Counted from the stretch's first letter, positions 35,063-44,473 are shown. The stretch: DNA of 45,396 nucleotides from Candidatus Evtepia faecavium (GCA_019115545.1 DXDK01000065.1:1-45396); one strand, 5' to 3'. The notes: a model not told the origin generated them from the sequence alone. Made by a program: numbers and translations.

Positions 35063-35791
35063 GTGAACGTATCCGCACGACCCTGGCTCTGGCCCCTGCG
35101 CCGGTGGCTGGCCCGCCGCCGGCTGGGGCTGCCGGGGAAGATCATGTACATCGGGGGCAGCGACGTGCTCCCCGCCCCCCTGGGGAAGGAGGAGGAGGGC
35201 CAGCTCATCGCCCGCCTGGCCCAGGGGGACCAGAGCGCCTCCGGCCCCCTCATCGAGCACAACCTCCGCCTGGTGGTGTACATCGCCCGGCGGTTTGAAA
35301 ACACGGGGATCAACATCGAGGATCTGATCTCCATCGGCACCATCGGCCTGATCAAGGCGGTGGGGACCTATCAGCCGGCCAAGAAGATCAAGCTGGCCAC
35401 CTATGCCTCCCGGTGCATCGAGAACGAGATCCTCATGCACCTGCGCAAAACCGCCGGGCAGAAGAGCGAGGTCCCCTTTGACGAGCCCCTGAGCACCGAC
35501 GGCAACGGCAACGAGCTCCTCCTCTCGGACATCCTGGGCACCGAGAGCGACCTGGTGGTCCGCCCCATGGAGGAGGACGCCGACCGGCAGGTGCTCTCCC
35601 AGGCCCTGGCCACCCTGCCGGACCGGGAGCGGGAGATCATCACCCTCCGCTTCGGCCTGGGGGGCCGCCAGGAGCACACCCAGAAAGAGGTGGCCGACCG
35701 GCTGGGGATCTCCCAGTCCTACATCTCCCGGCTGGAGAAGCGGATCATCACCCGGCTGAAAAAGGAGATCCTGAAGGTCATGGAGATCTAA
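35063..35791 (+). CDS. sigE: RNA polymerase sporulation sigma factor SigE
   Basis: 242 aa, GTG start after [84 protein letters not shown]...[22 protein letters not shown]. Confidence 0.97.
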   Translation: MNVSARPWLWPLRRWLARRRLGLPGKIMYIGGSDVLPAPLGKEEEGQLIARLAQGDQSASGPLIEHNLRLVVYIARRFENTGINIEDLISIGTIGLIKAVGTYQPAKKIKLATYASRCIENEILMHLRKTAGQKSEVPFDEPLSTDGNGNELLLSDILGTESDLVVRPMEEDADRQVLSQALATLPDREREIITLRFGLGGRQEHTQKEVADRLGISQSYISRLEKRIITRLKKEILKVMEI

Positions 35792-35831
35792 AAAACGGGA
35801 CGTACTTTGGGAAAAGTACGTCCCGTTTTTT
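35790..35831. terminator. Bidirectional rho-independent terminator between sigE and putP
   Basis: AAAAAACGGGACGTACTTT-GGGA-AAAGTACGTCCCGTTTTTT. Confidence 0.9.
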
Positions 35832-35857
35832 GCAGTGGAAGATGGAAAAGGTCTGGG

Positions 35858-37387
35858 TCAGACGGACTCGAAGGTCTCCACGATCTCCTTGTCCGGGGGG
35901 GCGGTGGCCAGGGAGACGGCCACGATGACCACGCAGCCCACCAGGAAGGCGGGGAGGAGTTCATAGATCCCCCAGGCCCCGCCCATGGGGGCGATGAGGT
36001 ACTTCCAGATGAAGACCATGGCGCCGCCGGCGATCATGCCGGCGATGGCCCCGTACTTGTTGGTCCGCTTCCAGAACAGGGAGAAGAGGACCAGGGGCCC
36101 GAAGGAGGCGCCGAAGCCTGCCCAGGCGAAGGAGACGATGTTGAACACCGTGCTGTTGGGGTCCCAAGCCAGGAAGATGGCCACGACGGCGATGACGATG
36201 ACGGTGGTCCGGGCGGCCCGCATGGCGGCCTTGGGGCTGAGCTTCAGGCCGAAGAAGTCCTGGATCAGGTCATGGGACATGCTGGAGGCGGCGGCCAGCA
36301 GCTGGGAGTCGGCGGTGGACATGGTGGAGGCCAGGATGCCTGCCAGCACCACGCCGGCGATGATGGCGAAGAGCACCCCGTGCTGGCTGAGCAGGTCAGA
36401 CAGGCGGATGATGATGGTCTCTGCCTCGGCGCTGGAGCCCAGGAAGGGGATCTTGCCGGTCTGGGTGACGCCCAGGCCCACGATGCCGATGAGGATGGCG
36501 ATGAACATGGAGATGACCACCCACACCGTGGCGATGCGCCGGGAGACCTTCAGCTTGGCGTCGTCCTCAATGGCCATGAACCGCAGCAGGATGTGGGGCA
36601 TGCCGAAGTAGCCCAACCCCCAGGCCAAGGTGGAGGCGATGCTGAGCGCCCCGTAGGAACTGGCCTGGCCGGCGGCGGCGTCGTACCCCTGGGTCATGTT
36701 CAGGTACCCGGGCAGGGAGGCGGCGTGGTTGGCCACCAGCTCCCACCCGCCGGCCTGCTGGATGCCGAAGAGGACGATGAAGATCAGGGCAAAGGTCATG
36801 ATGATGCTCTGGATCAGGTCGGTGGTGGACACCGCCAGGAAGCCCCCCAGCACCGTGTAGCCGATGACCACGGCGGCGCCGATGATCATGGTGGTGTGGT
36901 AATCCACCCCGAACAGGCTGTTGAACAGGGTGCCGATGGCCTTAAAGCCGGAGGCGGTGTAGGGGACGAAGAAGATCAGGATCACCACCGCGGCGATGCA
37001 GGAGAGGACGTTGCGCTGGTCCTTGTACCGCCGGGAGAAGAAGCTGGGGATGGTGATGGCCCCCACCTTGGCGGTGTACCGCCGCAGGCGCTTGGCCACG
37101 ATGAGCCAGTTGAGATAGGTGCCGATGGCCAGGCCGATGGCGGTCCAGCCCACCTCGGCCACCCCGGCCAGATAGGCCAGGCCGGGCAGACCCATGAGCA
37201 GGTAGCTGCTCATGTCTGAGGCCTCGGCGCTCATGGCGGTGACGATGGGGCCCAGTTTCCGGCCGCCCAGGTAGAACTCGTTGGAGCTGTCGCCCCCGCC
37301 CTTGCGGCTGCAGTAGACCCCCACCAGCACCATGGCCACCAGATAGACCACGATGGTCAGCAGGATGCAGATTTGGGATGTTGTCAT
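35858..37387 (-). CDS. putP: Sodium/proline symporter (SSS family)
   Basis: 509 aa; EFYLGGRKLGPIVTAMSAEASDMSSYLLMGLPGLAYLAG...AGVVLAGILASTMSTADSQLLAAASSMSHDL. Confidence 0.92.
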   Translation of the reverse strand: MTTSQICILLTIVVYLVAMVLVGVYCSRKGGGDSSNEFYLGGRKLGPIVTAMSAEASDMSSYLLMGLPGLAYLAGVAEVGWTAIGLAIGTYLNWLIVAKRLRRYTAKVGAITIPSFFSRRYKDQRNVLSCIAAVVILIFFVPYTASGFKAIGTLFNSLFGVDYHTTMIIGAAVVIGYTVLGGFLAVSTTDLIQSIIMTFALIFIVLFGIQQAGGWELVANHAASLPGYLNMTQGYDAAAGQASSYGALSIASTLAWGLGYFGMPHILLRFMAIEDDAKLKVSRRIATVWVVISMFIAILIGIVGLGVTQTGKIPFLGSSAEAETIIIRLSDLLSQHGVLFAIIAGVVLAGILASTMSTADSQLLAAASSMSHDLIQDFFGLKLSPKAAMRAARTTVIVIAVVAIFLAWDPNSTVFNIVSFAWAGFGASFGPLVLFSLFWKRTNKYGAIAGMIAGGAMVFIWKYLIAPMGGAWGIYELLPAFLVGCVVIVAVSLATAPPDKEIVETFESV

Positions 37388-37509
37388 AGGATACCTCTTT
37401 TCTCTCTAGGTTGCAATCGGAGCGGACCCGCCGCGGCCCGGGTGGGGGCGGGGCAGGTCCGGGTGATGCTGTTCCCTATCTTACCACGGACGAAAATGGA
37501 ACGCAATGC

Positions 37510-37545
37510 AGAACGACGTATAGACCATAGTCTATACGTCGTTCT
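37510..37545. promoter_or_regulatory. 36-bp perfect palindrome, candidate operator between tetR-type gene and putP
   Basis: AGAACGACGTATAGAC-CATA-GTCTATACGTCGTTCT: 16-bp perfect arms, 4-nt centre, no T-tract on either side. Confidence 0.65.
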
Positions 37546-37585
37546 AAACAATCTGGAAAAGAGCTGGAAAATAAAGGGTTTTTGA

Positions 37586-38191
37586 TTAGACGATTTCTGG
37601 ACGGAGAACTGGAAGAAATTGGGCGAGAAACCGGGGCATCTGCTCCCCGGCATAGCCGGCCAGAGAGTATTCCCCCCCGCACAGGCACCAGTCATAGAGC
37701 AGGGCCCGCTCGCACAGGGCGTAGACCTTCACCATGTCGTTGACGCTCTGCTGCTGGGTGAGCTGGCCGGCGGCCTGCCCCTGGGCGATGATCTGCCGGA
37801 GCAGGCGGTAATAGGTCCGCCGGTGGTCCAGCAGGTGGCGGGCCCCGGAGGTCACCAGCTGGGTGGACAGCAGCCGGGCCAGCAGGTCCAGGGGGACCCG
37901 GGCCTCGATCATCTGAAAGAGGGCCTGGTTGAGGAAGAGGAGCTGGTCCATGGCGGGCATGTTCCGGTCCATGGTCTCCTGGAGGTCCTGGTACTTCCGG
38001 TCAAAGAGGTCGCTGAGGGTGGACAGCAGGGCGTCCTTCCCCCCGAAGTAGTGGTAGAAGGACCCCTTGGAGGTGTGGGAGGCGGCGATGATCTCCTCCA
38101 CGGTGGTGTCCTCGTACCCCTGCTCGTAGAACAGCTGCCAGGCGGCGTCCACGATGCTGGCCCGGGTGTTCCGGGCGTTCTTCTTGGCCAT
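37586..38191 (-). CDS. TetR/AcrR family transcriptional regulator
   Basis: 201 aa; MAKKNARNTRASIVDAAWQLFYEQGYEDTTVEEIIAASHTSKGSFYHYFGGKDALLSTLSDLFD. Confidence 0.95.
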   Translation of the reverse strand: MAKKNARNTRASIVDAAWQLFYEQGYEDTTVEEIIAASHTSKGSFYHYFGGKDALLSTLSDLFDRKYQDLQETMDRNMPAMDQLLFLNQALFQMIEARVPLDLLARLLSTQLVTSGARHLLDHRRTYYRLLRQIIAQGQAAGQLTQQQSVNDMVKVYALCERALLYDWCLCGGEYSLAGYAGEQMPRFLAQFLPVLRPEIV

Positions 38192-38205
38192 GCGGGTGCC
38201 CCCCC

Positions 38206-39354
38206 TCACTGGAAATAGGCCAGGATGGCTTCCCGGCCCGCCGTCACCGAGCCCTGGATCATGGTGGGCTGGCCGCCCCCCTTGCCCCCCAGGGCGGCGT
38301 TGATGGCCTTGGCCTGGGCCCGCAGGTCCACCGTCCGGCTGCCCATGACGTAGCGGTAGCCGGCCTGGTCACTGCCGGTGAACACGGCGCAGATGCCGGA
38401 GCATTTCTCCATCCCGGCGTTGGCCAGGGCCCGGAGGCTGCCTGCGTCCAAATCCTCCTGGAAGAGGCAGAGGTTGCCCTCCGTCTCCGGCAGGGAGCGG
38501 GCCTTTTCCAGCACCAGGGCCTGGCGGGCGGCCTTCAGGGCCTCCTTGAGGCCCTCCATCTCTCCCAGAATCCGCTGAACCCCCTGGGCGGCCTGGGGCT
38601 GTTGGACGGACAGGGCGGCGGAGATGGCGGAGATGTTCTCCTGCTTCACCTGGTAGTCCCGGAGGGCCAGCTTCCCGGCGGCCATCCAGATGCGGATGCC
38701 CCCCCGGTGGCGCATGGCGTCCAGGAGCTTCACCAGGCCGATCTCCCCGGTGTGCTTCACGTGGGGGGCGCAGCAGGCGCACACGTCGCAGCCTTCGATG
38801 GTGACGATGCGGACGTTCTCCGTGAGGTCCAGCTTGCTGCGGTAGTCCAGGCCGGCCAGGGTGTCCGGATCGGGATAGACGGCGGTGACGGGGCGGTTCT
38901 CCGTGATGATGGCGTTGGCCCGGTCCTCGATCTCCCGGAGCTGGGCGGGGGAGAGCTCCTTGTCAAAGTCCAGGATCACCGCATCCTCCCCCATGTGGAA
39001 GCCCACGTTGGTGCAGCCGTAGAGGCTGTGGGCCAGGCCGGAGATCACGTGCTCCCCGGAGTGGCACTGCATCCGGCCAAAGCGCAGGGCCCAGTCCAGC
39101 TCCCCCTGGACGGTGTCCCCGGGGGAGAGGGGGGCGTCGGTGGTGTGGAGGATGGCGTTCCCCACCTCCTGGACATCCAGGACGGCGGCGCCCCCCAGGG
39201 TGCCCTGGTCGGCGGGCTGGCCGCCCCCCTCGGGGAAGAAGGCGGTCTGGTCCAGGGTTACCTGCCACCGGCCCTCCCCGGCGGCCTGGCAGGTGAGGAC
39301 CCGGGCGGAAAAGGCCCGGCAGTGGCTGTCCTGGTCATAGAGTTTGATGGTCAT
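38206..39354 (-). CDS. Alanyl-tRNA editing protein (AlaX-type, AlaRS editing + DHHA1 domains)
   Basis: 382 aa from MTIKLYDQDSH; TAFFPEGGGQPADQGTLGG, MQCHSGEHVISGLAHSLYGCTNVGFHMGEDAVILDFD, GCDVCACCAPHVKHTGEIGLVKLLDAMRHRGGIRIWM; C-terminal GGKGGGQPTMIQGS. Confidence 0.92.
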   Translation of the reverse strand: MTIKLYDQDSHCRAFSARVLTCQAAGEGRWQVTLDQTAFFPEGGGQPADQGTLGGAAVLDVQEVGNAILHTTDAPLSPGDTVQGELDWALRFGRMQCHSGEHVISGLAHSLYGCTNVGFHMGEDAVILDFDKELSPAQLREIEDRANAIITENRPVTAVYPDPDTLAGLDYRSKLDLTENVRIVTIEGCDVCACCAPHVKHTGEIGLVKLLDAMRHRGGIRIWMAAGKLALRDYQVKQENISAISAALSVQQPQAAQGVQRILGEMEGLKEALKAARQALVLEKARSLPETEGNLCLFQEDLDAGSLRALANAGMEKCSGICAVFTGSDQAGYRYVMGSRTVDLRAQAKAINAALGGKGGGQPTMIQGSVTAGREAILAYFQ

Positions 39355-39432
39355 ACGATGCTCCCTCCTGTGGAAACTTCGGTGTAATATCGGGTGCCCG
39401 GCGCCGGAGGGGCGCCGGGGGCGTGACGGAAT

Positions 39433-39467
39433 AAAAAAACGACCGCACCCTTCGGTACGGTCGTTTT
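39433..39467 (-). terminator. Rho-independent terminator after tRNA-Leu
   Basis: Minus strand ACGACCGTACC-GAA-GGGTGCGGTCGTTTTTTT. Confidence 0.9.
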
Positions 39468-39555
39468 TGGTGCGCGAGGCGGGACTTGAACCCGCACGTG
39501 CGTATTGCACACTAGAACCTGAATCTAGCGAGTCTGCCAATTCCACCACTCGCGC
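39468..39555 (-). tRNA. tRNA-Leu (anticodon CAG), CCA encoded
   Basis: GCGCGAGTGGTGGAATTGGCAGACTCGCTAGATTCAGGTTCTAGTGTGCAATACGCACGTGCGGGTTCAAGTCCCGCCTCGCGCACCA: 88 nt, 7-bp acceptor stem, loop TTCAGGT, long variable arm, GGTTCAAGTCC T-arm. Confidence 0.97.
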
Positions 39556-39599
39556 GTTTTGCCGCTGTCGGAGGGGTTGCCTCGTTCAGTGCGAGATTT

Positions 39600-39628
39600 A
39601 TAATATCACAGCCCCCAGGGGATGTCAA
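39600..39628 (-). promoter_or_regulatory. Strong SigA promoter for tRNA-Leu
   Basis: Minus strand TTGACA-N17-TATTAT. Confidence 0.8.
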
Positions 39629-39698
39629 GCACTTTTTTCGACTTTTTTGAGAAATTTTCCGGGGCCCCGCCGGCGGGGGAGAGGCCCCGGAAAGGGCC

Positions 39699-40328
39699 TC
39701 ACTTGGTGCCGAAGATCCGGTCCCCCGCGTCCCCCAGGCCGGGGACGATGTAGCCGTGGTCGTTGAGCTTCTCGTCCACGGCGGCGATGTAGATCTCCAC
39801 ATCGGGGTGGTCCGCCCGCACCCGCTGGATGCCCTCGGGGGCGGCCAGGATGTTCATGAGCTTGATGTTCTTCACCCCGTACTCCTTCACGAAGGTGATG
39901 GCGGCGGAGGCCGAGCCCCCGGTGGCCAGCATGGGGTCCAGGATGATGACGTCCCGCTCGGCGATGTCGGTGGGCATCTTGCAGTAGTACTTCACCGGCT
40001 CCAGGGTGTCCGGGTCCCGGAAGAGGCCGATGTGCCCCACCTTGGCCGAGGGGATGAGGGTGAGGATGCCCTCCACCATCCCCAGCCCCGCCCGGAGGAC
40101 GGGGACGATGGCCAGCTTCTTCCCGGCGATCTGCCGGGTGACCGCCCGGGCCACGGGGGTCTGGACCTCCACGTCCTGAAGGGGGAGGTCCCGGGTGGCC
40201 TCATAGCACATGAGGGTGGCCACCTCTTTGACGATCTCCCGGAAATCCTTCACGCCGGTGTTCTCGTCCCGGAGGATGGAGAGCTTGTGCTGCAGCAGGG
40301 GGTGATCCAATACGTGTACCATTTCCAT
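39699..40328 (-). CDS. upp: Uracil phosphoribosyltransferase
   Basis: 209 aa from [48 protein letters not shown]...[14 protein letters not shown]...[25 protein letters not shown]. Confidence 0.96.
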   Translation of the reverse strand: MEMVHVLDHPLLQHKLSILRDENTGVKDFREIVKEVATLMCYEATRDLPLQDVEVQTPVARAVTRQIAGKKLAIVPVLRAGLGMVEGILTLIPSAKVGHIGLFRDPDTLEPVKYYCKMPTDIAERDVIILDPMLATGGSASAAITFVKEYGVKNIKLMNILAAPEGIQRVRADHPDVEIYIAAVDEKLNDHGYIVPGLGDAGDRIFGTK

Positions 40329-40351
40329 TGTTTCCTGACTCCCTTTCTCTG

Positions 40352-41062
40352 TCATTTGTCCTGGGCCCGCTCCCGGGCCAGGCGTTCCCGCTCGGCCTGG
40401 GAGAGGCGGTGGTAGTGGGGCACCAGCTGCTCCGGGGTGAGCAGCTGCCCGGCCCGGGCCAGTTCCAGCCCCTCCCGGGCCACCCCCCAGGCGCTCTGGA
40501 GGCGGAGGTTGGGGGGCGCCAGCCGGGCGGGGATCCCCGCGGCGGTGAGGGCCTCGTAACAAAGCTGGGCCCCGTCCCCCACCACCAGCTGGGGGATCTG
40601 GGTGCCCTGGAGCTCTGCCACCAGGTCCTCCAGGGCGATGGCCCGGTCGGGGGTGAGGCGGCGGGGGGCCGCCCCGTCCACCTGGAACCGGGCGTTGTAG
40701 ATCTGGTGCCGCCGGGCGTCCATGGCGGCGCACACCTGGCCGGAGAACCCCGCCAGGTTCCAGGCCATGGCCGCCAGGGTGGAGCAGCCGGCGCAGGGCT
40801 TTTCCGCGGCCCAGGCCAGGCCCTTGGCGGTGGCCACCCCGATGCGCAGCCCGGTGAAGGACCCGGGCCCCGCCGCCACGGCGATGAGGTCCACCTCCTC
40901 CGGGGTGAGGGCGCAGGCGCCCAGCAGGTCCCGGACCATGGGCAGGAGGGTCTGGCTGTGGGTCAGGCCGGTGTGGAGGAAGGTCTGAGCCACCAGAGCC
41001 TCGTCTTGGCACAGGGCGGCGGAGGCGGCGGTGGCAGAGGACTCCAGGGCTAGGATTTTCAC
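40352..41062 (-). CDS. tsaB: tRNA threonylcarbamoyladenosine biosynthesis protein TsaB
   Basis: 236 aa; [47 protein letters not shown]...[28 protein letters not shown]. Confidence 0.95.
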   Translation of the reverse strand: MKILALESSATAASAALCQDEALVAQTFLHTGLTHSQTLLPMVRDLLGACALTPEEVDLIAVAAGPGSFTGLRIGVATAKGLAWAAEKPCAGCSTLAAMAWNLAGFSGQVCAAMDARRHQIYNARFQVDGAAPRRLTPDRAIALEDLVAELQGTQIPQLVVGDGAQLCYEALTAAGIPARLAPPNLRLQSAWGVAREGLELARAGQLLTPEQLVPHYHRLSQAERERLARERAQDK

Positions 41063-41511
41063 AGGGCATCCCCCTCTCCCAGGTCATCCAGGCCGGGGCC
41101 GTGGAGGGTGAGGATGCGCTGGTTGTCCTCCGCCCCCCGGCGGATGTCTACATAGATGGTGTCGGGCTCCAGGGCGTCCCGGACGGTCTCGCTCCACTCC
41201 ACGGCGCACACGCCCCCCCGGCGGAGGAAGTCCTCCCAGCCGATGTCGAACAGCTCGTCGGCGCTGGACAGGCGGTACATGTCAAAGTGGAACAGGGGCA
41301 GCCGCCCCCCCTCGTACTCGTTGACGATGGTGAAGGTGGGGCTGGTGACCCGCTGGGCGATCCCCAGGCCCTGGGCCATGCCCCGGACGAAGGCGGTCTT
41401 TCCCGCACCCAGGTCCCCGGTGAAGGCCACCACCGCCCCGGGGGCCAGGCGCTGGGCCAGGGCCCGGCCCAGGGCTTCGGTCTCCTCCACGCTGGATGAA
41501 TAGCGTTCCAT
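41059..41511 (-). CDS. tsaE: tRNA threonylcarbamoyladenosine biosynthesis ATPase TsaE
   Basis: 150 aa; [86 protein letters not shown] overlap with tsaB. Confidence 0.95.
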   Translation of the reverse strand: MERYSSSVEETEALGRALAQRLAPGAVVAFTGDLGAGKTAFVRGMAQGLGIAQRVTSPTFTIVNEYEGGRLPLFHFDMYRLSSADELFDIGWEDFLRRGGVCAVEWSETVRDALEPDTIYVDIRRGAEDNQRILTLHGPGLDDLGEGDAL

Positions 41512-41668
41512 GGACGTCCCTCCCGCTGATGATTTGCTCCATTCTACCATAAAACCGCCGCCGTTGCACCCCTCTGCGACAAAATTTCTCCCCCCGCCGG
41601 GGTATCATAGGGGGAGAACCATCCGGCGCAGGGGGACAGGCCCCGCCGGCAGGAGAGGAGGAAGGCCC

Positions 41669-42853
41669 ATGGGCGTGGGGAAAGGGGAGCGGCTGCTGTT
41701 TTTCCTCTGCCTGGCCGCGGCCCTGCTGGGCCTGGCTTTGATCTACAGCGCCACCCGGTATGACCCGGATCTCCACAGCCTGGCCGCCAAGCAGGGGGTG
41801 GCCCTGGCCGCTGGGGTGGGGCTGTGCCTGGTGCTGCAGTGGGTGGATGTCCGGGGGCTGCTGGAGGGGCTGTGGTGGCTGCTGCCCCCCTGCGCCGTGG
41901 GGCTGTTGCTGCTGCTGGTCCCCTTTGGCAACGACGACGGCACGGGGAACCGGAGCTGGCTGGCCCTTCCCGGGGGGGCGTTCAACCTCCAGCCCGGGGA
42001 GGTGGTGAAGGTGATCTTCCTCCTCCTGCTGGCCCTCCAGCTGCGGAAGCTGGGGGAGCGGGGGGTGAACCGGCCGGGGTCGGTGGCCCTCCTCCTGCTC
42101 CACGTGGGGGGGCTGTGCGCCCTGACCTACGGGGTGTCCGGGGACATCGGCATGGTGGCGGTGTACCTGGGGATCTATCTGGTGATGCTGTGGTCGGCGG
42201 GGGTCCATCCCCTGTGGCTGCTGGCCCAGGTGGGGGCCGGGGTGGGGGGCGTGGTCCTCCTGTGGCCCCGGCTGCCGGAGTATGTCCGCAGCCGCTTCCA
42301 GGTGGTCTGGGACCACGACGCGGACCCCCTGGGCACCGGCTTTCAGCAGGGGCGGAGCCTGCTGGCCATCGGCTCCGGCCAGGTGACGGGGCAGGGCTTC
42401 CTCCAGGGGACCCAGACCCAGAGCCCTTCGGCCTCCGCCCTGCCCGCCCGGCACACCGACTTTCTGTTCTCCGTGGCGGGGGAGGAGCTGGGCCTGGTGG
42501 GCTGCCTGGTGATCCTGGCCCTGCTGGGGGCCGTGCTCCTGCGGTGCGTCTGGCTGGCCCGGCGCAGCCGGGACCCCCTCTTCTCCCTGACCGCCATGGG
42601 GGTGGCGGGGATGTTCGGGGTGCAGACGGTGCTGAACGTGGGCATGTGCCTCTACGTGGCCCCGGTGGTGGGGGTGACCCTGCCCTTTTTCAGCTACGGC
42701 GGCTCCTCCCTGGTGATGGCCTTTGGGGCGGTGGGGATCCTCTGCTCCCTCTCCCAGGGCAAACTGGGAGGAAACGGCAGCCCCCTGGAGGGGATAACGG
42801 CCCCAGGCCGGGGGAGACTAGGGACGTTTCCAAAGAGGAGGTATGTCCCATGA
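41669..42853 (+). CDS. SEDS family glycosyltransferase (FtsW/RodA/SpoVE)
   Basis: 394 aa; NRSWLALPGGAFNLQPGEVVKVIFLLLLA, LGTGFQQGRSLLAIGSGQVTGQGFLQGTQTQ, LPARHTDFLFSVAGEELGLVGCL, VVGVTLPFFSYGGSSLV. Confidence 0.92.
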   Translation: MGVGKGERLLFFLCLAAALLGLALIYSATRYDPDLHSLAAKQGVALAAGVGLCLVLQWVDVRGLLEGLWWLLPPCAVGLLLLLVPFGNDDGTGNRSWLALPGGAFNLQPGEVVKVIFLLLLALQLRKLGERGVNRPGSVALLLLHVGGLCALTYGVSGDIGMVAVYLGIYLVMLWSAGVHPLWLLAQVGAGVGGVVLLWPRLPEYVRSRFQVVWDHDADPLGTGFQQGRSLLAIGSGQVTGQGFLQGTQTQSPSASALPARHTDFLFSVAGEELGLVGCLVILALLGAVLLRCVWLARRSRDPLFSLTAMGVAGMFGVQTVLNVGMCLYVAPVVGVTLPFFSYGGSSLVMAFGAVGILCSLSQGKLGGNGSPLEGITAPGRGRLGTFPKRRYVP

Positions 42854-43824
42854 CCCAAGCGCGTTTTTCCAGGCGGCTGGGCTTTCTGGCCCTGCTGGCC
42901 GCCCTGTCCTTTGCCATGACCCTCCCCGCCCTGGCCCTTTTTGACCAGCAGGCGCCGGGGGAGGGGGCCCCCATCGCCCAGGCCTTTTCCCTGACCACCT
43001 ACCGGGATGTGGCGGTGAGCGGCACCTTCACCGGGGTGGACCCCCAGGGGGAGCCCCTCACCTTCCGGGTGACCGAGAACCCCGCCCGGGGCTCCGTCAC
43101 CCTGGCCCAGGAGGGCTCGGCCCGGTTCACCTACACCCCCTATGAGAACAAGACAGGGAAGGACACCTTCGCCTACGTGGCGGTGGACCCGGAGGGGAAC
43201 GTCTCCCAGCCGGCGGAGGTGTCAGTGGAGATCCGCAAACCCCGCACCGGGGTGACCTACGCCGACCTGGCCGGCCACCCCGCCCATAAGGCGGCCATCA
43301 CCCTGGCCGAGGAGGGGATCTTCGTGGGGGAGCAGCTGGGGGAGACCTGGTTTTTCCACCCGGAGGCCGAAGTGAGCCGGGAGGACTTCCTGGCCATGGC
43401 CATGGACCTGGTGGGGCTGGAGGCCCTGCCGGAGGAGGTGGCCACCGGCTTTGCCGATGACCAGAGTATCTCCTCCTGGGCCCGGCCCTATGTGGCCGCC
43501 GCCCTCCAGGCGGGGATGGTCCAGGGCACCGGCGGTGGGGCGGCGCCGGCCTTCGCCCCCCAGCGGACCATCACCCAGACCGAGGCGGCGGTGCTGCTGG
43601 ACCGGCTGCTCCAGGTGGCCGACGTGGCCGACACCGGGGCGGTGGCCCAGGACGCCGCCCCCGCCTGGGCCTGGCAGTCGGTGGTGAATCTGGAGGCCGT
43701 GGGGGTGCTGGAGGCCTCAAATGACAGGGAAACCGACCTCCAGACCCCCTTGACCCGGGAAAAAGCGGCAGAAATGTTGCAATCTGCCAAAGAAGTGCTG
43801 GACTTTCGGGAAAGCTTTTGGTAA
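42850..43824 (+). CDS. Secreted protein with signal peptide, Ig/cadherin-like repeat and SLH-like repeats
   Basis: 324 aa; signal sequence RFSRRLGFLALLAALSFAMTLPALA; beta-rich DPQGEPLTFRVTENPARGSVTLAQEGSARFTYTPYENKTGKDTFAYVAVDPEGNVSQPAEVSVEI; YADLAGHPAHKAAITLAEEGIFVGEQLG..., FADDQSISSWARPYVAAALQAGMVQG..., ITQTEAAVLLDRLL. Confidence 0.83.
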   Translation: MTQARFSRRLGFLALLAALSFAMTLPALALFDQQAPGEGAPIAQAFSLTTYRDVAVSGTFTGVDPQGEPLTFRVTENPARGSVTLAQEGSARFTYTPYENKTGKDTFAYVAVDPEGNVSQPAEVSVEIRKPRTGVTYADLAGHPAHKAAITLAEEGIFVGEQLGETWFFHPEAEVSREDFLAMAMDLVGLEALPEEVATGFADDQSISSWARPYVAAALQAGMVQGTGGGAAPAFAPQRTITQTEAAVLLDRLLQVADVADTGAVAQDAAPAWAWQSVVNLEAVGVLEASNDRETDLQTPLTREKAAEMLQSAKEVLDFRESFW

Positions 43825-43907
43825 ACTAAACCTGTGAACGTCTTTGCCTTTGGACGCGGAGCCTGACACCTTGGGCTCCGCGTCCTCCACAAGAAAGAGA
43901 GCGCGCC

Positions 43908-44408
43908 ATGGAGCAAGCTGTGATTTCCTCGCCCTTAGGTCCCCTGACCCTGTTTGCGGAGGACGGCCGTTTAACTGCCCTGGTGTACGGCGACTACGGC
44001 AGTTACGACGACCTGCCCCTCTTCCGGGAGGCGAAGCGGCAGCTGGAGGAGTATTTCTCCGGCCGGCGGCAGACCTTCTCCCTCCCCCTGGCCCCCGACG
44101 GAACGGACTTTCAGCGCCGGGTCTGGCAGGTGCTCCTGGACATCCCCTATGGCACGGCCATCTCCTACCGGGAGCTGGCCGACCGGGTGGGGTCGCCCCG
44201 GGCCTTCCAGGCGGTGGGCCAGGCCAACGGGAGGAACCCCCTCCCCATCCTCATCCCCTGCCACCGGGTGATTGCCGCCAACGGCACCCTGGGGGGCTAC
44301 TCCAGCGGGGTGGACCGGAAGCGGTACCTCCTGCAGCTGGAAGGGGTCCCCATCCCCCCCGCCAAGGAGAGAACCCTCCGCCGGGGAAAAGGGGTGCCCG
44401 CCCATTGA
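43908..44408 (+). CDS. ogt: Methylated-DNA--[protein]-cysteine S-methyltransferase
   Basis: 166 aa; FQRRVWQVLLDIPYGTAISYRELADRVGSPRAFQAVGQANGRNPLPILIPCHRVIAANGTLGGYSSGVDRKRYLL; PCHR active site. Confidence 0.96.
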   Translation: MEQAVISSPLGPLTLFAEDGRLTALVYGDYGSYDDLPLFREAKRQLEEYFSGRRQTFSLPLAPDGTDFQRRVWQVLLDIPYGTAISYRELADRVGSPRAFQAVGQANGRNPLPILIPCHRVIAANGTLGGYSSGVDRKRYLLQLEGVPIPPAKERTLRRGKGVPAH

Positions 44409-44431
44409 CATCCCCTCCTGCTCCACCCCTG

Positions 44432-44455
44432 ACCCCGCCCGGTTCCGGGCGGGGT
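44432..44455 (+). terminator. Terminator-like hairpin after ogt
   Basis: ACCCCGCCCGG-TT-CCGGGCGGGGTTT; short U-tract. Confidence 0.6.
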
Positions 44456-44473
44456 TTCCGCGTCTGCGGGCCC

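Noticed and set aside
39355-39549. 65-residue N-terminal extension of the AlaX ORF (MVELADSLDSGSSVQYARAGSSPASRTKN...)
   Set aside because: This is translation through tRNA-Leu and its terminator. The real start is the ATG at 39354.
39657-39692. Possible terminator after upp (TTTCCGGGGCC...GGCCCCGGAAA)
   Set aside because: The stem is real, but in the minus-strand direction it is followed by AAAATTTC rather than a U-tract, so I did not call it.
40332-41087. Long N-terminal part of the 462-aa ORF ending in upp
   Set aside because: Out-of-frame reading across tsaB (P/G/R/H-rich); Upp itself begins at 40328.
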